64,000 bases of DNA, taken from contig NZ_OY762276.1 of assembly GCF_963665445.1 (NCBI RefSeq), positions 3,342,601-3,406,600 on the forward strand, read 5' to 3'. This document shows, piece by piece, positions 37,603-46,756 of this stretch. Under the pieces are notes generated by a model. The model had not been told where the DNA came from. It worked only from the letters and a program-made list of their open reading frames with translations, and did no database searches. This stretch comes from an uncultured Desulfobulbus sp. GTDB taxonomy: Bacteria > Desulfobacterota > Desulfobulbia > Desulfobulbales > Desulfobulbaceae. The position numbers and the translations under genes are program-made. Positions within the stretch are counted from its first letter, which is position 1. Each line of letters begins with the position of its first letter.

Positions 37603-39328
37603 GGTTTTCCAGGTCATCACTGAGTTGATCCATCAACTCCAGCAAACAATCCTCCAACTCGTCGATAAGGTCCTCGTCGCCGCCGGCGACAATGGCCGAT
37701 TCATAGCGCAAGGTGAGGGTCTTCAGCTCCGCGACCTTCTCGGCTGGCACCCGGGGATTGGCCAGCAGGGTCCGTGCCCGCTGGGCGATGTAGTTCATCG
37801 GCTTGTCGTTCAACTCCGCTTCCGGGGGCACATCCGCGATATCGGCCTCCATTGTTCTCGACTTTTTCAAATCAACCGCCACTGTCTTGGTGTTGTCAAA
37901 GCCTTTCTGACTGACGGTGACATGGACGATCCCCTGGAGATCGTAGGATAACTCCATCGTCACCGGCGAATGAATCGGTGCCGGTCTCAGGTCGAAGCGA
38001 AACGAGCCGACCAGGCTGTTTTCCCGGCATGATCGACTTTCGCCCTGAAAGACCTCCACATCAATCCGCTCCTGCCCCTCTATGATGGTATAAAAAACCT
38101 CGGTGCGGGCAACGGGAATGCGAGTATTGCGACGAATAATGGGCGTAAAATGATCGGCGTCACCGGTTTCCGGATCAATTTCGTCGATGGTCCGGGTACC
38201 CAGTGAATGAGCTGCGACATCGATGAGAATGTGCCGCAGGGGTTCCCCGGCGATAATCCCGGCCTGCACCGCAGCTCCCAGGGCCACGCACAGATCCGGG
38301 TCCACCGAGTGTTCCATGGGTTGATCAAAGAGTTCGGCCAACATGCGCTGGGTGCTGGGCATGCGGGTTGATCCGCCGACGAGGATGATCCGGTCGATGT
38401 CCTCTACCGCCAACCGCGCCTCATCCAAAGCCTCCAAAACCTTGGAGCGGGTCTGTTCGATCAGATCATCGGTCAATTGATCAAACTCCTCCCGCGAAAT
38501 CTCAAGACTCAAATTGATCGGGGCTTGGTCCACCAGGGCCACGGCCACCTCGTTGACGGTGACGTACGGTTGGGCAGAAAGGGCGATTTTGGTCCGTTCG
38601 GCAATATCGGTGAGCCGAACCTGGAGAGCGAAGTCCTCGCCAAGCTCCCGCTCACAATGTTCTTCCAGATGTTCGAGAAAATAATCCTTGAGTCGGGCAT
38701 CGAAATCATCCCCGCCCAGGGCGGTATCACCACAGGAGGCCAAGACCTCCTTGATATCGCCGCGAAACTGCACCACCGACACATCGAAGGTGCCGCCCCC
38801 CAAATCATAGACAAGAACCGTCTCTTCCCTGGTGAGGTCATCGGCGGCCGGACTCTCGTACACAAAGGCGGCAGCCGTTGGCTCATTGATGATACGCACG
38901 ACCTCCAACCCCGCCAGTTCACCGGCACGGACAGTCGCCCGCCGCTGCCCATCGTCGAAATACGCGGGCACGGTCACCACAACCTTGCGCACCGGTTGAC
39001 CGATAACCTTTCCCGCCTCCGCTGCAAGATGGGCAAGCAGCAGCCCTGAGATCTCCTCGGGCAGATAACTCGCCTCCCCCACCGAAATGGTCTCCTTCGT
39101 GCCCATCAACCGCTTGATCGACTTTACGGTCCGAGCTGGAAAGGCGACGAACCGGTTCAAGGCTAGCCGGCCCAAATAGGTCTGTTGAGACTCGGACTCA
39201 AAACTGACCACCGAGGGAACGATGGGCTGGCCCTCTTCAATGTTGATAGCTTCGGGTACCCCGTTCCGAATCCAGGCAATCACCGAGTTGGTTGTCCCCA
39301 GATCAATACCGCAACATATCTCTTTCAT
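37595..39328 (-). CDS. Hsp70 family chaperone, short form
   Basis: 577 residues; DnaK is about 638. ATPase motifs are intact: GIDLGTTNSVIAW (N-terminus), VYDLGGGTFDVSVV (phosphate 2) and ILVGGSTRMPSTQRML (adenosine). The linker region is IDVAAHSLGTRT rather than the DnaK DVTPLSLG, then a beta substrate domain and a shortened helical lid. ATG 39328 overlaps the GrpE-like stop (ATGA) with GAGGA seven bases upstream. Together with the GrpE-like and J-domain genes it seems to form its own chaperone cycle, separate from the housekeeping DnaK. Confidence 0.9.
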   Translation of the reverse strand: MKEICCGIDLGTTNSVIAWIRNGVPEAINIEEGQPIVPSVVSFESESQQTYLGRLALNRFVAFPARTVKSIKRLMGTKETISVGEASYLPEEISGLLLAHLAAEAGKVIGQPVRKVVVTVPAYFDDGQRRATVRAGELAGLEVVRIINEPTAAAFVYESPAADDLTREETVLVYDLGGGTFDVSVVQFRGDIKEVLASCGDTALGGDDFDARLKDYFLEHLEEHCERELGEDFALQVRLTDIAERTKIALSAQPYVTVNEVAVALVDQAPINLSLEISREEFDQLTDDLIEQTRSKVLEALDEARLAVEDIDRIILVGGSTRMPSTQRMLAELFDQPMEHSVDPDLCVALGAAVQAGIIAGEPLRHILIDVAAHSLGTRTIDEIDPETGDADHFTPIIRRNTRIPVARTEVFYTIIEGQERIDVEVFQGESRSCRENSLVGSFRFDLRPAPIHSPVTMELSYDLQGIVHVTVSQKGFDNTKTVAVDLKKSRTMEADIADVPPEAELNDKPMNYIAQRARTLLANPRVPAEKVAELKTLTLRYESAIVAGGDEDLIDELEDCLLELMDQLSDDLENHG

Positions 39329-39891
39329 TGACAATCCTCTTTTCTATTCTGTTCCGTGGCCCAAGGCGCAAGAATAACCTTTGCCGGAGTCCGGACAGCC
39401 CCCCCATACATAAAGCCGGGCTCCAGGACCTCGTCTACGATCCATTTTACAGCCCCACTTCCCCGTGACAACACCGCCCGATGAAGGCGTGCGTCAAAGG
39501 GCACCCCCTGTTCCCGGATTATTTGATAATCGATCTCCGCCAATGCTCGTTCGAGTTGCAACCAGAACAGAGCTATGGCCTCGCGATGGGCAGGAGAATC
39601 GGCCACCAGACCGCGCAACGACTGATGGAGATGAAAAAAACCGACGGCAAGCTGGAGCAAAGTGTCACCGGTTCTGAGTGTCTCCTCCGCCCGAGGTGAC
39701 CCTTGACGACTCAGTAACGCCTCCACCGCAGAGCCCTGTTTCCGCAGCATCCTGCGGACTCCACGAAATTCCTCTCCAATGGCGAAATGAACATCCTCCA
39801 AAGTCACGGCTGACGGGTCCGCCATTTTTTCGGTACTCTCTGCCGATTGAGTCAAACGGCGAACAAGCCGAGTCCATAAATTTTGTGCCAT
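39325..39891 (-). CDS. GrpE-like nucleotide exchange factor
   Basis: 188 residues. The C-terminal half carries the GrpE signature: PFDARLHRAVLSRGS, then IVDEVLEPGFMYGGAVRTPAKVILA, matching the PFDP-HEAV ... EVLQ-GY ... RPA-V-VA pattern. The N-terminal half is helical. ATG 39891 (MAQNLWTR) has AAGGA upstream; the open frame beyond is not GrpE-like. It should release ADP from the overlapping Hsp70. It opens the operon grpE-like, hsp70, helical protein, J-domain. Confidence 0.85.
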   Translation of the reverse strand: MAQNLWTRLVRRLTQSAESTEKMADPSAVTLEDVHFAIGEEFRGVRRMLRKQGSAVEALLSRQGSPRAEETLRTGDTLLQLAVGFFHLHQSLRGLVADSPAHREAIALFWLQLERALAEIDYQIIREQGVPFDARLHRAVLSRGSGAVKWIVDEVLEPGFMYGGAVRTPAKVILAPWATEQNRKEDCQ

Positions 39892-40363
39892 ACGAAGTAT
39901 CCTTGAAGAGAAATCAAAAAAATTTGCATCTATTAATTCGACACGACGAACAAGACAACGCTTCTCATGAAAATCACAGAAATTCCATAGATTCAGACTG
40001 TATCTGAGCGTCCTGGACAGCCTGCTGACATACCATGCTTTCCACCATAAAATCCATCCTTCTTTTACCTTGTCGCATCTACCTGCGTTGACGATCGCCA
40101 GAAATTGCTGTCGTTGATTATTTGAACAAACCACCACAATTATGGTGCCTGCACCCGTAGCCCACTGATCTTGACTCCCCTGTTCTTCGCTTATTGGGAT
40201 ATTTTCAACACGCCACGATCGTTCTCGTACAAAAACCTCGAGGATGAGGATTCAATCTTCGCAACGTACTGATTTTACGCTACCTGACTTTCAGTTTTCT
40301 GACTCTTCACGAGGTCATCAAGATTGCAGTGTGTTTTTTGCGTTCTTGGTGTAGTAGTGATCC
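39892..40363. other. Divergent gap upstream of chaperone locus
   Basis: 472 bases between the GrpE-like gene and the FAD oxidoreductase. It holds the repeat copy at about 40225-40320; no gene is seen and heat-shock promoter elements could not be fixed by eye. Confidence 0.5.
40225..40320. repeat. Dispersed repeat with IS1182-like terminus (copy B)
   Basis: The end at 40301-40320 (GACTCTTCACGAGGTCATCA) matches the right end of the IS1182 element at 18 of 20 bases. The body aligns with copy A at 17295-17347. No transposase remains, so it may be a non-autonomous derivative (MITE-like) moved by such a transposase. Confidence 0.55.
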
Positions 40364-41671
40364 ATGAATTCCATGCAACTCTACCGTGCTCAAACTCGAA
40401 AAAACATGCCACAGTCGGATTTCCCTTTACTCGTGGTCGGCGGAGGCGCCGCAGGTCTGATGGCGGCCGGGCAGGCTGCCCTTGCCGGTGCCGAGGTCCT
40501 TATCCTTGAAAAGATGCCCCTGCCTGGGCGCAAACTCTGCATCACCGGCAAGGGCCGCTGCAACCTGACCAACGTGGCCCCCCTACCTGAGTTTCTCGCC
40601 CATTTCGGCTCCACCGGTTCCTTTCTCCGCCAGGCCTTTCACCGTTTTTTCACCCCGGATCTGCTCAAATTTTTCGACACCCTCGGTTTGCCGACCGTGA
40701 CCGAGCGTGGTGGCAGGGTCTTTCCCGCCTCGGGCAAGGCGCCGGAGGTTTTCCGGGTTATGGAGCAGTGGCTGCAGGAGCTGGGCGTTCGCATCCAGAC
40801 CAAGGCCCGGGTTGAAGCACTCTGCATTGGCGAGAATCAGATCACCGGCCTGGTGTGCAATGGGAAATTCATGCAGTGCAGCGCCCTGATCCTGGCCACC
40901 GGCGGCGCCTCCTACCCCCTGACCGGCTCCACCGGCGATGGTTACACCTTGGCCAAGCAGGCCGGCCACAGCCTCGTTGCCCTTCGCCCGGCCCTGGTCC
41001 CGATCGTCACCGCCGGTTCCGAGGCGGGGAGCATGGCCGGGCTGCAGCTGCGCAACATTGCGGTCCGCCTGTTCATCAACGGCAAGAAAAAGGGGGAGGC
41101 CTTCGGTGAACTGGCCTTCACCGACTTTGGCCTCAGCGGCCCGGTCATCCTCACCCTGAGCGGCCGCATTGTCGATGCCCTGCAAGAAAAGAGCGAGGTG
41201 CACCTTCTCCTTGATCTCAAACCCGCCCTGGATGAAAAAAAGCTCGACGCCCGCCTGGTCCGTGATTTTGAAGAGCGCCGTGCAGAGCCGATGCACAGCG
41301 TGTTGCGGGGATTGCTGCCCAAGGAGATGGTGGCCATGGCGCTTGCGAGCGCCCACATCGACAAGAATCGCCAGGCCGGAACCGTCCGCAGCGAAGAACG
41401 CAAACGATTGCGTCAGTGGCTGAAAAATTTCCGGCTGAAGGTGATCGGCCATCGGCCGATGGCCGAGGCCATTATCACCGCCGGCGGCGTGCACACCAAG
41501 GAGGTGGATCCGCGCACCATGCAATCGCGCCTTGTCCGCGGCCTCTATCTGGCGGGAGAGGTGCTCGATCTCCAGGCCGACACCGGCGGCTACAACCTTC
41601 AGGCAGCCTTCTCCACCGGCTGGCTGGCCGGGCGCTCGGCGGCACAGTCGGTCATCCTGAGAGAGGATTGA
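40364..41671 (+). CDS. NAD(P)/FAD-dependent oxidoreductase (HI0933/YhiN type)
   Basis: 435-residue flavoprotein. The FAD-binding GGGAAGLMAAGQAAL is near 26-40, then the family block KMPLPGRKLCITGKGRCNLTN, and the C-terminal GGVHTKEVDPRTMQSRLVRGLYLAGEVLDLQADTGGYNLQ pattern (split here for length) typical of the HI0933/BaiN family. The start is uncertain: ATG 40364 or ATG 40406 (MPQSDF), neither with a clear ribosome site. The gene stops one base before ygiQ, so both are probably co-translated. Substrate unknown. Confidence 0.88.
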   Translation: MNSMQLYRAQTRKNMPQSDFPLLVVGGGAAGLMAAGQAALAGAEVLILEKMPLPGRKLCITGKGRCNLTNVAPLPEFLAHFGSTGSFLRQAFHRFFTPDLLKFFDTLGLPTVTERGGRVFPASGKAPEVFRVMEQWLQELGVRIQTKARVEALCIGENQITGLVCNGKFMQCSALILATGGASYPLTGSTGDGYTLAKQAGHSLVALRPALVPIVTAGSEAGSMAGLQLRNIAVRLFINGKKKGEAFGELAFTDFGLSGPVILTLSGRIVDALQEKSEVHLLLDLKPALDEKKLDARLVRDFEERRAEPMHSVLRGLLPKEMVAMALASAHIDKNRQAGTVRSEERKRLRQWLKNFRLKVIGHRPMAEAIITAGGVHTKEVDPRTMQSRLVRGLYLAGEVLDLQADTGGYNLQAAFSTGWLAGRSAAQSVILRED

Positions 41672-41672
41672 A

Positions 41673-43418
41673 ATGTTCCTTCCCTGTACCCGTCAGGAGA
41701 TGCAGGTCCTGGGCTGGGACCGGCTCGATGTGATCCTCGTTTGTGGCGATGCCTATATCGACTCCCCCTTCATCGGCGTGGCAGTGATCGGCAAACTGCT
41801 GGCGAGTGAGGGCTTTCGCGTCGGCATCATTGCCCAGCCCGATATCGATGGCGAAGATATCACCCGTTTAGGCGAGCCCCTGCTCTTTTGGGGCATCAGC
41901 GGCGGCTCGGTCGACTCCATGGTCGCCAACCGGACCGCCTCGGGCAAAAGGCGCAAAAGCGACGATTACACCCCGGGCGGGCACAACACCCGCCGCCCGG
42001 ATCGGGCGGTGATTGCCTACGCCAACCTCATCCGCCGCCACTTTAAAAACACCGCGCCCCTGGTGCTCGGCGGCATCGAGGCCAGCCTGCGCAGGCTGGC
42101 CCATTACGATTACTGGGAAAATCGCATTCGCCGTTCGATCCTCTTCGATGCCAAGGCCGATTACCTCCTCTATGGTATGGCGGAAAAGGCGGTGATTGCC
42201 TTGGCCCATGCCCTCGAGACAGGAGACGATCCTCGGCTCATCCGCGGCCTCTGCTATGCGGCCGCGGAGCCGCCCCCTGAGGCCATGATACTCCCCGATT
42301 ACGCAACGGTTGCCCGCGACAAGCAGGGCTTCACCGCCATGTTTGCTGCCTTTTATGCAAACAACGATCCGCTGACCGCGCAAGCGCTGGCACAGCGGCA
42401 GGACAGCCGCTTTCTCGTCCATAATCCGCCGCAACTCCCGCTGAGCACCGAGGAGTTGGATGCCGTACATGCCCTGCCCTTTGAACGGGACCTGCATCCC
42501 TTCGATGCCAAGGGAGGCACGGTCCCGGCCCTGACCACCATTCGCTTTGCCCTCACCAGCCACCGGGGATGCTACGGCGAGTGTAACTTCTGCGCCATTG
42601 CCGTCCACCAGGGAAGGACCATTCAGGAACGCAGCACGGCCTCTCTTGTCGAGGAGGCGAAGATATTGGCATCGCATCCGGATTTCAAGGGCATGCTGGC
42701 CGATGTCGGCGGCCCGACCGCCAACATGTTTGGCTTTGAATGCAGCAAGAAGTTGCTCAAAGGCGCCTGCCGCGACAAACGCTGTCTCTTCCCCAAGGTT
42801 TGTCCCAGCCTGAAAATCGACCACGGCCCCCTGATCAACCTGCTGCAGCAACTGCGAAGCATCAAAAATATCAAAAAAATTGCCGTCGCTTCGGGCATCC
42901 GCTACGACCTGATTCTCGCCGACAAGAAAAACGGCCTGTCCTACCTGCGAGAGTTGGTACGCCACCATGTCTCCGGTCAGCTGAAAATCGCGCCCGAACA
43001 CTCCGAACACGAGGTGCTCGCCGCCATGGGCAAACCCGACGTAGAGGGACTGCTCACCTTCCGCGAACTCTTCATGCGCCTGACCCGTGAGGAGGGGCTC
43101 AATCAGTTTCTCACTTATTACCTGATCGCCGCCCATCCCGGCTGTAGCCTTGAGGCCATGGAAAGGCTCCGCGAATTCTGCAGTAAAAAACTGCATGTAA
43201 TTCCACGGCAGGTACAGCTGTTTACCCCGACACCCTGCACCTGGTCCACTCTGATGTACTGGACCCGGAGCAATCCCTGGATGCCGGGCCCATGTTTCGT
43301 GGAAACAGATCCCGCCTCCAGAGAGCGCCAGAAATCGGTGGTCATTGCCCCGGGCGTCCGTAAAAAACCTGGGCCACCACCACAAAAGCCTCACCCCAAA
43401 CGGAAAAACCGGCGCTAA
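41673..43418 (+). CDS. ygiQ: YgiQ family radical SAM protein
   Basis: 581 residues. The radical SAM cluster motif CYGECNFCA (CxxxCxxC) is near residue 299, in a protein with a ~290-residue N-terminal UPF0313 domain. The segment VQLFTPTPCTWSTLMYWT near 515 and the basic, Pro-rich C-terminus (KKPGPPPQKPHPKRK) are family features. GAGAGAGGATT precedes ATG 41673. The reaction is not established for the family. Confidence 0.92.
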   Translation: MFLPCTRQEMQVLGWDRLDVILVCGDAYIDSPFIGVAVIGKLLASEGFRVGIIAQPDIDGEDITRLGEPLLFWGISGGSVDSMVANRTASGKRRKSDDYTPGGHNTRRPDRAVIAYANLIRRHFKNTAPLVLGGIEASLRRLAHYDYWENRIRRSILFDAKADYLLYGMAEKAVIALAHALETGDDPRLIRGLCYAAAEPPPEAMILPDYATVARDKQGFTAMFAAFYANNDPLTAQALAQRQDSRFLVHNPPQLPLSTEELDAVHALPFERDLHPFDAKGGTVPALTTIRFALTSHRGCYGECNFCAIAVHQGRTIQERSTASLVEEAKILASHPDFKGMLADVGGPTANMFGFECSKKLLKGACRDKRCLFPKVCPSLKIDHGPLINLLQQLRSIKNIKKIAVASGIRYDLILADKKNGLSYLRELVRHHVSGQLKIAPEHSEHEVLAAMGKPDVEGLLTFRELFMRLTREEGLNQFLTYYLIAAHPGCSLEAMERLREFCSKKLHVIPRQVQLFTPTPCTWSTLMYWTRSNPWMPGPCFVETDPASRERQKSVVIAPGVRKKPGPPPQKPHPKRKNRR

Positions 43419-43602
43419 GAGCAGCATCAACATTTCCATTTAATATTCATTCGTTATCCCAATAAACATTTCATCGCAAATCCCAATTCCCCCGCCCTCT
43501 GCATCCACTTCACTGAATCTGCCATTTTCTATAAATAATTTTGATATTAAAAAAAACTGATTGACCTTGCTCTGTTTCGCAGGTACTTAGCGTGACTAAA
43601 TC

Positions 43603-43663
43603 CTGAGTGAGTACTCAGTCGAAAAGTACGATCAGCGTACTTTTTGAGTGACCACTCACTCAA
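43603..43663 (+). promoter_or_regulatory. Triple-palindrome operator region of tetR-sulP
   Basis: Three perfect inverted repeats in a row: CTGAGT/ACTCAG (43603-43618, 4-base spacer), AAAAGTACG/CGTACTTTT (43622-43644, spacer ATCAG) and TTGAGTGA/TCACTCAA (43644-43663, spacer CCAC). The outer two share the half-site TGAGTGA/TCACTCA, typical of a TetR dimer site. A TTGACC with 17-base spacer to TACTTA at 43561-43589 is a weak promoter candidate. Confidence 0.6.
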
Positions 43664-43682
43664 GGCTCTTCAAGGAATCGCC

Positions 43683-44279
43683 ATGCCCTCAAACAGAGCA
43701 CAAACAAAAAAAGAAGCCATCCTTCAGGCTGCCTCAAAATTTTTCTCCGAACGTGGGTACTGGGATACCTCTGTCAACGACATCTCCAAAGCCACCGGCG
43801 TGGCCGAGGGCACAATCTTCTACCATTTCCAAAGCAAGGAGGCGCTGTTTCTCGCCGTTCTGCAAAAATTCAAGAACGATTTTGTCGGGAAGTTCAAACA
43901 GCACCTCAAGGAGAAGGAATTCTCCTCAGGGCTGGACATGCTGGAAGGGGCCATCTCCTTTTACCTCTATCAGTCCAGCGTCATGGAAGAACGGTTCCTG
44001 CTGCTCCACCGCCATCACTACTACCAAATTGCCCCGGAAAACCCCCAGTGCTGGCAGTATCTGGAAGAGATCTACAGCGGATTGATCAGTATTTTCGAAC
44101 AGGCAATCATCAGAGGCATGGAAGACGGGTCGATTCGTCAGGTTTCGCCCAACAAAAAAGCCCTGTTGATTTTCACCCTGATCGACGGATTGGTCCGGCT
44201 GGATACCTACAATCTGTACCAGGCGACGTCACTCTACGATGAGGTCATCGAGTCGTGTCGCTGTTGGCTGAAACCCTGA
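43683..44279 (+). CDS. TetR/AcrR family transcriptional regulator
   Basis: 198 residues. HTH in the first 50 (KKEAILQAASKFFSERGY, then TSVNDISKATGVAEGTIFYHF). ATG 43683 (MPSNRAQT) has AAGGAA upstream; the upstream in-frame extension overlaps the operator and is rejected. The ligand domain is helical and unassigned. SulP starts 39 bases after its stop, and palindromic operators sit directly before the gene, so it probably represses itself and sulP. Confidence 0.9.
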   Translation: MPSNRAQTKKEAILQAASKFFSERGYWDTSVNDISKATGVAEGTIFYHFQSKEALFLAVLQKFKNDFVGKFKQHLKEKEFSSGLDMLEGAISFYLYQSSVMEERFLLLHRHHYYQIAPENPQCWQYLEEIYSGLISIFEQAIIRGMEDGSIRQVSPNKKALLIFTLIDGLVRLDTYNLYQATSLYDEVIESCRCWLKP

Positions 44280-44318
44280 TGAACAACATTTGACTTCAAC
44301 TTACTTGAGCGGACGGAC

Positions 44319-46472
44319 ATGTTACTCACAAAAATTTTCCCTTTTCTCGACTGGATCAAAGGTTACAACCTCAAGAGTTTCCAGGCAGATGCCCTTTCAG
44401 GTTTGACCGTAGCCCTGGTTCTCATCCCCCAATCCATGGCCTATGCCCAGCTGGCCGGATTACCGGCCTACTTTGGGCTCTATGCCGCCTTCCTGCCGCC
44501 GATGGTCGCCGCCCTGTTCGGTTCAAGCCGCCAGTTGGCCACAGGCCCGGTCGCGGTTGTTTCCCTCATGTCCGCCGCCTCGCTCCAGCCGCTGGCCACC
44601 GCCGGAAGTACGGATTTCATTGCCTACTCCATCCTGCTTGCCCTGATCGTCGGTATTTTTCAGTTCAGCCTTGGCGTGCTTCGCCTGGGCCTGGTGGTGA
44701 ACTTTCTTTCCCATCCGGTGGTCAACGGATTCACCAATGCCGCGGCCATCATCATCGCCTCCTCCCAGTTCTCCAAGTTCTTCGGCGTCTACGTCGATTC
44801 CGCCGAGCACCACTACGAAACCATGATCCGGGTCGCCCAGGCTGCCATGGATTACACCCATTGGCCCACCCTGCTCTACGGTGTCGGTGCGGTGACGATC
44901 ATGGTCATGTTGAAAAAAATCAATCCCAAGATTCCGGCAGTCCTGGTAGCCGTTGTCATCACCACCCTGCTCTCCTATTTCACCGGCTTTAATAACGACA
45001 TGAAGGTGCCGGTCGAAACCATCCAGATGCAGGAACTGCCCAAGCTGGTCAGCGAGTTCAACCATGAGGTCAAGATGATCGCCGACCTGGGTGCCCAGAG
45101 GGCTGCCATGGGCAAGGATTTGGAAAAACTGCTCAAAGAAGACAAAGGACACCACGGTCCCTCAATCGATGCAATCAAGCTCAAAAGCCAGGTTGACATT
45201 CTCACCGCGGAAATGGGGGAGTCCCAGGCGCATAGCGCTGCCATCCGCAAGCAACTACGCCTGATGAAGTTTGAAAAAGCCCAGGATGGCGACAAGGTTG
45301 TCTTTTATCCGAAGGGTGCAATTCCGGCCGGCGTGACCACCGACGACGGCACCTGGCGAATGAAGGTCGGCAACAACCCCTTAAAGACAGACAATCTCCT
45401 GCTCATGGGTGGTGGCGCCATCGTCGGCAAAATCCCGGAAGGTTTGCCGACCATCACCATGCCCAAGGTGAATGGCAGCCTGACCATGAAACTCCTCCCC
45501 ACGGCGGTCATCATCAGCCTGCTCGGTTTCATGGAGGCCATTGCCATTGCCAAGGCCATGGCCGCCAAAACCGGCCAAAAGCTTGATCCCAATCAGGAAC
45601 TCATCGGTCAGGGGTTGGCCAACATTCTTGGCTCCTTTGGCTCCAGCTACGCGGTTTCCGGTTCATTCTCCCGTTCGGCGGTCAATCTCCAGGCCGGTGC
45701 GGCCACCGGTATCTCCAGTGTTATCACCTCGATCGTGGTCGTCATCACCCTGCTCTTCCTCACCCCCCTGCTCTACCATCTGCCCCAGGCAGTACTGGCG
45801 GCAGTCATCATGATGGCGGTTATCGGCCTGGTCAACACCAAGGGTTTTGTCCACGCCTGGCATGCCCAGAAGCACGACGGCATCATCTCCATCATCAGCT
45901 TCCTGGTGACCCTTGCCTATGCCCCCCATCTCGACAAGGGCATCATGGTGGGCGTGGCCCTGTCCATGGGCGTGTTCCTCTACAAGTCCATGCGCCCGGT
46001 TGTGGCAAAACTCTCCATGTACAAAGACGGCTCGCTCCAGTCCGCAGAGCACCACCGGCTGCGCGGTTGCCGTCACATTGCAGTGGTTCGCTTTGACGGT
46101 GCCCTCTTCTTTGCCAATGCCAGCTATCTGGATGAACAGATCATCAAGTTCCGCAACGAGATGCCCGATCTCCGTTACGTCCTGTTGGATGCCTCCGGTA
46201 TCAACGACATCGATGCCTCCGGTGAAGAGGAACTGGCCCTGTTGGTCGACCGCCTGCATGCAGCGGGCTTCGGCTTCGGCGTCTGCAACGCCAAGGGCCC
46301 GATTCTGGACGTACTTGACCGGACTCACCTCTTTGATAAAATCGGCCGGGAAAATTTTTATGCCGACACCAAGGCTGCGGTGGCCGACATTGTCAACAAG
46401 GTTCATGAACAGCCGGATCTGCCTTCCGGCGGTTGCAAGAGCTGCCCCCTGACCAAGTACCTCCCGGTCTAA
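44319..46472 (+). CDS. SulP family anion transporter with STAS domain and large insertion
   Basis: 717-residue SLC26/SulP permease: N-terminal DALSGLTVALVLIPQSMAYAQLAGL signature (split), about 12-14 helices and a C-terminal STAS domain from about 580 (IAVVRFDGALFFANASYLDE; LDASGINDIDASGEEEL). An insert of roughly 130-160 residues (about 225-390), helical and charged, sits between transmembrane segments. Substrate could be sulfate, bicarbonate or another anion. Upstream is a TetR regulator, likely in the same transcript. Confidence 0.9.
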   Translation: MLLTKIFPFLDWIKGYNLKSFQADALSGLTVALVLIPQSMAYAQLAGLPAYFGLYAAFLPPMVAALFGSSRQLATGPVAVVSLMSAASLQPLATAGSTDFIAYSILLALIVGIFQFSLGVLRLGLVVNFLSHPVVNGFTNAAAIIIASSQFSKFFGVYVDSAEHHYETMIRVAQAAMDYTHWPTLLYGVGAVTIMVMLKKINPKIPAVLVAVVITTLLSYFTGFNNDMKVPVETIQMQELPKLVSEFNHEVKMIADLGAQRAAMGKDLEKLLKEDKGHHGPSIDAIKLKSQVDILTAEMGESQAHSAAIRKQLRLMKFEKAQDGDKVVFYPKGAIPAGVTTDDGTWRMKVGNNPLKTDNLLLMGGGAIVGKIPEGLPTITMPKVNGSLTMKLLPTAVIISLLGFMEAIAIAKAMAAKTGQKLDPNQELIGQGLANILGSFGSSYAVSGSFSRSAVNLQAGAATGISSVITSIVVVITLLFLTPLLYHLPQAVLAAVIMMAVIGLVNTKGFVHAWHAQKHDGIISIISFLVTLAYAPHLDKGIMVGVALSMGVFLYKSMRPVVAKLSMYKDGSLQSAEHHRLRGCRHIAVVRFDGALFFANASYLDEQIIKFRNEMPDLRYVLLDASGINDIDASGEEELALLVDRLHAAGFGFGVCNAKGPILDVLDRTHLFDKIGRENFYADTKAAVADIVNKVHEQPDLPSGGCKSCPLTKYLPV

Positions 46473-46496
46473 GCGCTCGGACTGCAAGCAAAAAAT

Positions 46497-46545
46497 CACC
46501 CCGCCGTCTCCCTGCAAAACAGGTGAGGTGGCGGGGCTTTTTTTT
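46497..46545 (+). terminator. Rho-independent terminator after sulP
   Basis: CCCCGCC (46499-46505) pairs with GGCGGGG (46530-46536), with inner CTG/CAG pairing, followed by a T8 run (46538-46545). It ends the tetR-sulP operon. Confidence 0.88.
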
Positions 46546-46756
46546 GAGGGCGAGGATCGCCTGCAGACACCTGGCGAGCAGGGAACCTTCCGTTCTTTTT
46601 TGCACAAAAGGAGAAAAACTCTTTCCCTTCTTTTCTAAATCCAGATACTCTAGGCTGTTTTTATTGGTCTCGCTGAGAGGAACCAATCCAACCGGCTGTT
46701 TTCCCCTGTAAGGGACCCACAGCCTGACCCTTGACTTTCCCCGCTACCAACACGCG

